From NCBI GenBank assembly GCA_022457065.1, contig JAJGBQ010000006.1, positions 992,001 through 1,056,000 of the forward strand: a stretch of 64,000 nucleotides of DNA. The letters run 5' to 3'. Within the stretch, counting starts at the first letter, position 1. Each line of letters opens with the position of its first letter. The position numbers and the translations under genes were made by a program. Positions 55,665-64,000 of the stretch are shown here, piece by piece. The notes beneath the pieces were generated by a model, which worked only from the letters and a program-made list of their open reading frames with translations, was not told the DNA's origin and did not search any database. Source of the DNA: Curvularia sp. ZM96. Its lineage: Eukaryota > Ascomycota > Dothideomycetes > Pleosporales > Pleosporaceae.

Positions 55665-57113
55665 GCTCGGTGAAGAAGTGAGGCGTCCTCGAGGGATTGC
55701 TAGTTGAATTAGGGGGCTCGAAGGGATTATCCAGATCTGAGTTAAAGTTGTGAGTAGCAAAGTGATGGGCCAGAGGTAAGATAAGGAGAGCATTTATGAT
55801 GATGCTGGGGCTATGTGCCTATTGACTAGGCGGGGTAAAATGGTACACTGTGGCTTGGCATAGGCATCAACATTTCACCCATAGAACTGCATAGGGAAGA
55901 TGAGCTATTTTTTGCACAGGAGGGGCCCGCGTTTATTCTTTTTGATTTCTCACTAATAGCTCGCCTGTGGCGATTGGCCTATCAAAAAGTATCACACAAA
56001 ACGGCAGGCCGCCCTTCAGCAAACCAAAAATCAAAGATCAAAAAAAGGGTTTGCCAAATTAAGGATTCGAACGCGACACCCTGTATGGGTATTAGTATAA
56101 ATGGGGGATTGTCTAGCGGTTTGGATGCTTACTTGAGCTTTAAAGCTTCGAGCTCCACGTCCCGAATCAAGAACTTGGTACGGATCTGATCCCTGGTACA
56201 GCTGACAACTTATAAGTCAACTTACTGATCTCCAATAGGCATGAGCCCATTGGGCGACAGACAACAGACAGACTTTCTACCTGGAGTCATCGAAGAACTA
56301 TGCTTGAAATGAGGACACTATCCGTTGTAAGTGGAATTCTCAGTGCCAAAACAAACTGATGAACACCTACAGCAGCGCAGAGCAGTGTACAATGCCTAAA
56401 AATATCTGTTCTCGTGAATTTGAAAGTTATCACTCTTAGCAAGTTTGTAGAAGCACAATCCTTACTTATTTGGAATTTATTAGCTGTTGAGCCCTCATAT
56501 CTACTCCTGACGTGCATCACACTTGTTCTAAGCGTACACACGTGCTCTCTTCGTTCATGCAAAAATGTACCGCGCTGAAGAACTTATAGACTTCAATGTT
56601 GGTACAGTGTAGTATTCACAGCAAGCTCTTGATCACTCATACATTGTATAGCCTCACTACGACTAATTTCCTCGCTTCTACTCCAGCTGCAACGACTCGA
56701 AACTCCAGTTAAACTCCTCTCATTTAGCTTCCCTTGCACATCTTAACAAAGATAGTGACGTAGAAAAACGAACACATTCAGCGCGTCAGACAGCCTAAAT
56801 TAGTAGCAGTGATGCGCGCTCTTCGGAGCGCCACTCAACCAGTCTCGCAGACAGTTGAGATGTTCGATCCGCATTTCCCTTGAACATTCACCTTTTCCCG
56901 ACACCTAAATGCATGGTCTCTCTTGGATTCGCGGCTAGATCCCACATGGACATTTGATGCTCAGCATCGTATTATAGGAGGTAGTGCAAGATGGTCAAGT
57001 TGAACAAGCTTTTAGAAGCGGCTTTCTCTACACATTACATAACAAAATATTCCCATCAAGCGCATAAATGATCATTTCATCCTCCAGGTGGTAGTATTCA
57101 TTGGGCGTACTGC
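55665..57113. other. Gene-free stretch before NUP192
   Basis: 1.4 kb with the upstream region of the hypothetical gene and the NUP192 3' UTR. It is AT-rich around 56270-56760. A tRNA-like fragment near 56030-56180 was considered and rejected. Short frames only. Confidence 0.45.
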
Positions 57114-60100
57114 TTATGAGAACATGTTTGGCCTCGCCCTCCTCAGACTTGACTCATCTTCATACTGCAACGCGTTAGTTTCATGTTGGCTGATTTCACC
57201 TCTATGCTGATGGCTTACCTGCAGGAACCCAGTCACATCAACCAACACCGTCCAGCAATCCACCAAGTCTACCAGGTCCTGTTGCATCTCCTCGCCCGCC
57301 CCGACACCTACGTTCACACTTCTCTTGAAGACGCTGACCATGCTGTGTCTGTTGTCCTTCAGGAACTCCCTTGCCTGGAACACGGTTTGATCATTTTGCC
57401 TTCCCCTTGCGATAACCGCGGCATTTATGACACGTAGTACGGCCAACATAAGCTGGTAGTACTTGAGTAAAGCATTTGGGTCGTCGAATTCGAGGCCAAT
57501 GTCTGGATCGACGGAGAAGATCTGAGACTCGCGGATAGCTGGGAAGAGGCCTGCATTGAGCACGTGCGCTGCCCCCAGACGAGACTGACATATGCGGAGA
57601 AGGAGCGCAAGACTAGCGTCGTAGTATGAAAGGAGAACGGGCACTTGTGGTGCGATAGCTGCGCGGAGTTCCTCTGGAATGTGCTTGATGTTGTCGACAA
57701 GAACACCGACAAAGTTGAGAGAAACAAAGCTTTCGAGTATGTACTTTGACGACTGGCGGGTTGCGACTGCTACAAATGCATTGAGAAGGAGGAGCGCAGA
57801 AACCTTGCATGTTCCTTGGCCGCTGTAAGCATCGTCGCAAATCACTTCGAGCATGTGGCTACCGCAGTTCCTGATGGCGTTGAGTGTATGGCGGCCAAGA
57901 ACAGAGTTTGGAGTAGCTTTTTGGAAAGTACCATGCATGTAACGGAAGCAAATCTGGTAGCAGTATTCCCGCAGTTCAGGCGTAGAGACTGGGCTGTAGA
58001 TACCCAGTAGCGCAGCACGGAAGAGCTGGGATAGTCGGTCGTTGGCAAAGTCACCAGTCTTGTCGAAGGCCGTGGACTCAAAGTCGACTTTTTGAATGAG
58101 AGACTCTGCGAGGCTGGCGAGTTGCAGAGCAGTGAATATATCGGCGGCGTATGACTGTTCGAGCTTTGGAAGGATGACCTGCAATGTCTGTAGGATGAAA
58201 GAACTTCGTGCTCCGTTTTCGAAATCGCAGTTGTGCACTGCTACCATCACAACCTGGACCCATGACTGAAGGATATCTTTATGGTAGCGCATAAGCTGAG
58301 TACGACGGTTCCAGTCCACAAATATGGCGATCAGAAGCTCAGCCTGTTCCGCGAGCGCTATTTCATGCTCTTCCTCCTTCAACAAGCCATCCTTTCTCCA
58401 GAACTTTAACTTTAGACGGATGACTTGTTCGAGCAACGGTATCGAGTACAGTGTACATCCCTCCTTGTCTTCTTGACATGATTCAAGATTCACGCCTTCA
58501 AAGAACTTGTGTTGATCTGGCAGAGCGCGTTCCGGGTAGCCCAACTCTATGAAGTCGAACAAGTCGAAAATATTAGGATTCAGCGTGGCATCCTCACCAG
58601 GTCTTATGGTAGTACCAAGGAGCAGCGACTGAATCCTAGATTTCATGGTTGGTCTATTTTCTTTGACAGTCAAACGAAGCTCCCTTGACTCGTAGTCTAG
58701 AAAAGCGGCACGTCGTTGGAGAAAATGCTGGAGGGCGAGTGCCGGTGGCCCAGAGAAAAAGGCCGAATAGTCACTAGGGTTGACTTCAAGTCCTTGAGCT
58801 AGAGACATTCCATCCCAGGGTATGTCGAGGGTGATGGGGGTGAGTTGGGGCGCTTCAATGAACAATAATTCATTGTCGCGCAGCTCCTCCATGATGATCG
58901 CACTGGTCAGTGGTGAGCGCCACAGCTTCTGGAGTACTTGCCAACATCGCGTTTTGATTGCAGATCTCCAGGCCAGGAATTGCTCTCCATCATTATCTGG
59001 ATATTCGACGCCAAGGAGAAGGATACTGTGGAACAAGGACTGTCCATTGGACCACAGACTGTCGTCGGCAATCCGCACAGTGTTTGTTCCACAAGAGAAA
59101 CCCAAAAGAATGTGAGCGATGGTCGGCCGAAGGGATACAGCAGCCAGACAGCTGTTGAGGAAGTCTAGTATGCGAAGCTTGACAATGTATCCAGAAGCTT
59201 CGTCTCCAGCCTCAAGTTCTTCGGCGCTGAATCGCATCAAGCTAGAAAGAGACCGGCCGATGCGCTCTGCTTCGTTGTCCTTCTCCAAGATGCCGACAAT
59301 TTTACTTCGGCCAGATCGCTGTCCAAATCCTGCCGGTGAGACTGCAAGTTTGCGAGAAGAAGCCATCTTCTCGAGTAATTGAAGGGAGGCAATGGTCAAG
59401 GCCTCGTGACCTGTGCCGCAGTAAAGACCCAGGTCAACGACAATTTGGAGGTTGTTTAGTATTGCGTCTTCAAATGATGCTAGAGACAGATTGGATACTG
59501 GGGAGTGCTGGAACGAGGTTTGCTGCTTCAAAACCGGTCTGACGAGGTCCAAATAAGTAGCCTGGAGCTTCATTACCAGGTCCATCACCTCAATACTCAA
59601 CATGAGAGATTGGATCAAGGGCGAATCTGAGGGGGCAGCATCGACCTCGGTGGCGTCGTGGTGAGAGGCGGCGAAAAGAGCCTTGAGAACTTTGTCATTG
59701 AACAGCCACTCCATGACGCGCGCAAATGGGTGGAGCGTGACATAGATGGCGAGAGACGAAGGATCGATTACGTCGTCAACAGGTATGCTTGACTTGTTCG
59801 CAAAGACGACGAGATTCTCATTGAATGTTGAGAGACAGGTTACCATGAAACGCAGACACGTCCACCGCATGACGTTGCGTTGCAGAGGATCAAGTACATC
59901 CAAAGAGCGCTCTGCAAAAACCTGCTGCATGACGAAGTCGATGTAACTCTCGATACCAGGCATTCTACGCGTGGAGCCTAAACCTTCAGGGAACGGCAGA
60001 CTGTCGTTGAGGCCTTCGTTCTCGGGGTACGGTTCTACTAGTGTATGAAGAAAGCGAACTAGGGCAATCGACTCGTCGTATCCATCTGCAAGCGTAGGCC

Positions 60101-62220
60101 ATAGATCGTCCCTCGGTGCAGCACCGAGAGTGTTGTTCTGCTTGGACCCAGTGTAGAAACCGTTCACAGTCCAGTCATCAAGCATGGTCCACATGGCATT
60201 TGCTCGGGCGGCATCTTTGCCTACCATCAAAGCGGAGAGCGCGTCAAACGCAGCTGCACGCAATCCGCTTTCGACCTTGTCAGTGCAAAGGCCGAAGCAG
60301 ATGTTGGCGAAATCATATTCCTTCACTTCGAGTATCCAGTTCCGGGCGGTGGGGCTTTGTCGGCATATGTGCGAAATAAGTCGGAAGTAGCTTTCCAGCA
60401 TAGTTGCACTCTCCGGCTCTACAATCTGGTCTATCGGATTTGTTGCGGCGGCATAGACTCCGGCTTGGATGGCCTTCTTCGGTTCGTGAATATCCTTTTC
60501 AAACTCACACAATTCATTGAAGATAGTCGTGTAACTTAGCGAGCTCGTCCGACGGATCTTGCCAGAGGCAGACGCGCTTTCTTCAAGCAGAAAGCGATGA
60601 GCAGCCTCCGCGTTTGTCTCTCCAGTGCCAATGGCCCGGAGCATCTCGCAAAACATTGCTATCCGTGGAGTAGGTTGACGTTTGGCCGCCCATTGCAGAA
60701 ACCCATACAGATTGCTCTCCTTGTCGCTCCAGAAGTCTTCAGCGGCGTCGGGGAAGCCATCGAATGCATAGGCCACGATGACCATGAATCGTTCTAGATG
60801 AAGAGGATATTCTCCGGTTGATCGTTGGAAGTGGAGTTGCAGTCGTCGGCGCCGATCGTCCTCTTCGGCCTTTAGCTTACGTAGCGTATCCGGCATGTGT
60901 GTAATGAAGGAATCAACAAAAGTTTGCAGCTGTTCCATGAGGAGCTCCTTGAAGAAGTCTTCAGGCTGCACCGAGTCTCGGCTGAGAACAGCCGTGTCTT
61001 GCAGGAGCGTTGACAACATGCTCGTTTTTTGGGGGTCATACCAGCGCGTGGGGCGTACATCCTGGCTGACCGAAAGCATGAAGTGAAACGCGCCATCACC
61101 GAGAGCCTTGAGGAAAGCTTCAGACCGCGAATTGGCCTCTTCTTCGAAGTTGATGCCTTGCAATGCGGGGTCTTGGGTATTAGGGTCCATGTAGCGCCCA
61201 CTGTACTCTGCCAGCCACCATGTTAGAGTCGCTGCGTGCAAATTCCTCAGCAACCAGTTGTCACTTTCATGTCCGCTCATCAGCGAGTTGTGCAAGTTGC
61301 GAGCTTCCCTCAATGTAACATTGTTGCTATCGGAGGCAACCCAGGACGTCAGTCGGAGAAGAATGGGTACGTAGTGAATGGTATTGAGATCATGGCGGTC
61401 GAGCGACTTGGCGCGGGCAAGCAGCGATTTGTAGTTGTCAAGATTGACGTATCCAGGCTTGATCATGTGCGTGCAAATGGCGGCCAGGTTCTCGTGCTGT
61501 CTAGTTAGACTCTGGCGCTGAAAATCCATAATCTCCACGAAGCCCGGCAGTGGGACTTGCCCCACGACTTGGGTGCTCTGCACACGCTCAGCAATGAATT
61601 GCAGCCACCTCTCTACTGCCTCCATGCTTGTCAAGCACTTGGCCCAGAAACCAAATGCATTGGCCAGGTTTGTTGTGCCGTGCACACCCACAATCATCTG
61701 GACAGCCTCCTGCAGTACGGGCAGCCCCTCCACCTTGGCATCGTCGCTGTCTAGGGCCGTCTTCATCAAGATGCGCACGCACAAGAGGACGTACTCGCGG
61801 CGGCGGTGGAAGCGGATCACAGCCGTCTGTAGCTGGGAGCGGTCTAGCTCGCGGGCTTCGCTTTGTGCGCCGAGAAAGAGAGCAGCGGCATCCAGTTCAT
61901 CGAGATCCAGGGCATCGGCCAGTTCGAGCGTCTGTTGCTTGAAGTCGTCGTTGACCTCATATTCATTGTCGTCAATGGTGATCTTGCCTGGCGCGGTCAG
62001 CATTCATCTCTGCTCACGGCTTGGTAGGCGACTTACCGGAAGCCAGAGCCTGTCTGCTCTTGTCGTTCTTCGGTTTCTTGTCCAGCAGTGTCTTGAGCTC
62101 TTCCAAATGCGCTTCCAGGTTCAGCAGCAGTCGCTCGAGCACCGGCAGCTGCAGGTCGATGTGGGCGCATAGGTCGCGGTGGAGGCCCTGGAGGGCGGCG
62201 AGGCTGTCTTCTTCAGCCAT
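57114..62220 (-). CDS. NUP192: Inner-ring nucleoporin NUP192 (Nup205 homologue)
   Basis: NUP192 is a large alpha-solenoid scaffold of the nuclear-pore inner ring. Exon 1 (62220-62037) encodes the N-terminus from MAEEDSLAALQGLHRDLCAH; a 49-bp intron follows (GTAAGT...GCCAG), and exon 2 runs from 61987. The splice yields SGKITIDDNEYEVND, a conserved N-terminal segment, and the rest is helical repeat without breaks. If the 54-bp segment 57165-57218 is retained the protein has 1,685 residues; if spliced, 1,667. That segment has a good donor (GTAAGC), a CTAAC branch and a CAG end but keeps the frame. Length and helical pattern fit fungal NUP192. It is divergent from TEL1. Confidence 0.93.
57165..57218 (-). 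other. Possible optional in-frame intron in NUP192
   Basis: The segment starts GTAAGCC, contains CTAAC 10 bases before the CAG end, and is 54 bp, a typical intron size here. It contains no stop in the reading frame, so both spliced and retained transcripts would encode full proteins differing by 18 residues at the C-terminus. Confidence 0.65.
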
Positions 62221-62535
62221 GGGAGTGTCGCGCAGCAGGCTGGCGCATCATACGTGGTTGGTGTTTTGGTGTTTTTGTCCCAATGAAGCTCGATGGACTT
62301 TCTCAGAACGCGAGAAGCTCTTAGCGCCGATTGTGGGCCCGCCCTGGACGCGCTTCCCCGTCACAACGCACCTCCGCCGTAAACTCCGCACCGGGCAAAG
62401 CAATGCTGCGACGGAAGAGTCTCTGCTAGTTGCTGCGTGTATCGCGACATGCCAAATCTGCCTGGCGCAATTGACTGCTCTGAGACGGCGCAGCACACGT
62501 AGCAGTCGGCGCAGCACCTATAGTGAGCGCCGGGC
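62221..62535. promoter_or_regulatory. Bidirectional promoter NUP192/TEL1
   Basis: 315 bp separate the divergent start codons. Both promoters and 5' leaders must lie here or extend into the partner gene. No specific factor site is claimed. Confidence 0.55.
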
Positions 62536-64000
62536 ATGGGGGCCACCAACATTCAGGATGCAAAGCGTGAGCGCTCACAACCCGTCGCCTTGAGTGCATG
62601 CATACGTGCTAACAGAGGGCAGTCCTGATCCAGTCGTCGCGTGTGCTCGACCGAACGACCGGCCTCAAAGACCTCATCCATATCCTCAAGCATAACCGCG
62701 GCAAGCCCAGCCTAGAGGCGCTTGGGAACAAAGCGTACCTGGCACTATGCGAGACCCTCTTCCAATGCCTGCGTGATGAGCGGGCGTCCTTTGTACGCAA
62801 CAAGGCCCGGACGACCAAGACGGCGGCACTTCTTCCATTGTCCGCTTCAGCCTTGCGCCATGTCGTTGCGTCGGGCGTGCGCACCATCAAAAGCTCCACA
62901 GTAGAGATCATCATGGACACCATCATCGAGGTATTGCCTGCCAATGGCGGCTTGGTTGAACCGCTCCTAGAAGACCTACCCAAGACCCTGCGCTCACTGC
63001 TCGAATACCAACCCCATGTTGAGCGTCTGTCTAAAGGTTGCTGGGACGAGGCAGTAGACTTCTGCATTGACTCGCTCGCCAGCTTCTTCTCAGAGTCGCC
63101 CGCTGCCGAAGGTGAGCCCCAGAATAGCTGGAGTAGTAACGCGTCACATCGCGCTCGCACTCCCCTCGAATCTGCCGACTTTTCCTCGTCTAGAGCATCG
63201 CCTCGCTTGGCTGTGTCCAGGACCAAGCCAGCTGTTGCCGAGCATATCTACGCAATAGATGACTTCGTGCACTGCATACATCATCTTGTCAGAGCTTCCA
63301 ACGCGCCATTGCTTGACCGGTCTGAGGCCATATTAGCCGCTCTGTTGCGATATTTGCAACACAAGACTGGCCGTGGGAGCGTCGTTGTAGCCGCACTTGC
63401 GGCCGTGAATTCTGTCCTTGCTCGCACTGCATTGCAGTCCCTTGAATTGACTAAGCGGACGATACAACAACTGCTGCCTCTACTCAAGCCCATGTGGTCT
63501 GATGCCATACTGCGAGACGAAATATTAATCACCCTGACGTATACTGAAGCACATATCGCAAGTCTCCTTACTGATCCACATGATGAGACCAGCTCAGATC
63601 TGGAGGCCCTCGTCGAGACCATGTATAGCGACTACCGGCGCAGGCAAGAAACCACCGCTCATCAATACCTTGAAGAAGATCACCTTTGCTTTCGACATCT
63701 GGGCTCTCCTGCCGACGATACCCATCCGCTGAATACATATGCATTTTCCCTTGAGACAGAGCACCAACGATATGAAGGACTCTGGTCTACAGTTGCTGCC
63801 ATTGCGCGGTTGTCCTTTATACTTGATAAGAGAAGACGGACTATCGCCTTCGATCGCAGTGATACCGAAGAGAGTGTCAGCAAACGTCCTCGCATTACTC
63901 AGCTGTTTTCAGAATACCTGCGCCATGTATCTGAACCCAGATCCAATGCCAAACGGGCAGCGCTGCAGATCGTTGCTTTCATGGTACAAGAGGGTCCCTT
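62536..64000 (+). CDS. TEL1: ATM-type kinase Tel1, N-terminal part (runs off window)
   Basis: Tel1 is the ATM-family serine/threonine kinase that responds to DNA double-strand breaks and maintains telomeres. Only the beginning lies here. Exon 1 (62536-62566) gives MGATNIQDAK; a 56-bp intron (GTGAGC...GGGCAG) is followed by exon 2 from 62623, open to the window edge, about 470 residues in all. After the splice the protein reads LLIQSSRVLDRTTGLKDLIH, then ILKHNRGKPSLEALGNKAYL and LCETLFQCLRDER. These form the TAN motif region at the start of Tel1/ATM, needed in yeast for telomere length control. The kinase domain is beyond the edge. The tiny first exon rests on motif fit and normal splice sites. 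Confidence 0.88.

Noticed and set aside
56030..56180. tRNA-like fragments (GTCTAGCGGTTTGGAT on plus; GTTCGAATCC on minus)
   Set aside because: The box A-like and box B-like parts are on opposite strands, and no cloverleaf stems pair; probably chance or an old relic.

Overview
The window is nuclear DNA of a filamentous ascomycete, most likely a dothideomycete of the Pleosporales type. Genes are compact and non-operonic and lie on both strands. Introns are nearly all 47-82 bp (one is 105 bp), with GTAAG/GTACG-type donors, CTAAC-like branch sites and CAG/TAG/AAG acceptors. The encoded proteins are conserved fungal housekeeping and regulatory proteins. Spliced models below were built by hand: splice sites were chosen to keep the reading frame and conserved motifs, and every closed model is an exact multiple of three. 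The order-level call is inference; no database search was possible.

Layout. 1.7-4.0 kb: a proline- and RS-rich protein of unknown function. 4.9-6.9 kb: LCB2, the catalytic serine palmitoyltransferase subunit. 9.3-11.1 kb: a homeodomain transcription factor with 2.3 kb of gene-free upstream DNA. 13.5-15.7 kb: MDM10 and MRT4, divergent over 222 bp. 16.0-16.9 kb: a repeat-rich, probably GPI-anchored secreted protein. 18.4-19.2 kb: a field of degenerate short repeats. 19.3-21.3 kb: an MFS transporter in 12 exons. 22.4-23.7 kb: an adenosine deaminase-like enzyme, divergent from a G-protein beta subunit (24.5-25.8 kb). 27.9-28.8 kb: a class I phosducin-like protein. 32.0-33.8 kb: samB/MUB1. 35.2-37.2 kb: a CorA-type cation transporter. 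37.7-39.6 kb: GDA1. 40.4-41.1 kb: an EF-hand-like protein whose first coding exon is only the start codon. 43.2-45.0 kb: a cytochrome P450. 45.0-49.0 kb: gene-poor DNA with decayed sequence. 49.0-50.7 kb: a GH79 glycosidase gene disabled by two nonsense codons. 51.4-53.4 kb: a PPPDE-thioredoxin-PUL protein. 54.2-55.7 kb: a hypothetical protein. 57.1-62.2 kb: NUP192. 62.5 kb to the edge: the start of TEL1 (ATM kinase), divergent from NUP192.

How the genes relate. Most are unrelated housekeeping neighbours. The clearest functional pairing is the Gbeta gene and, 2.1 kb downstream on the same strand, the phosducin-like protein expected to chaperone Gbeta. The 43-51 kb segment (P450, gene-poor DNA, broken glycosidase) reads as an accessory, decaying patch between conserved genes. 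I see no CRISPR array, rRNA, convincing tRNA, intact transposon or complete secondary-metabolite cluster, and no clear sign of a wholly new biological system. The most notable items are gene-structure oddities, the Gbeta/phosducin linkage, the GH79 pseudogene and the repeat field.
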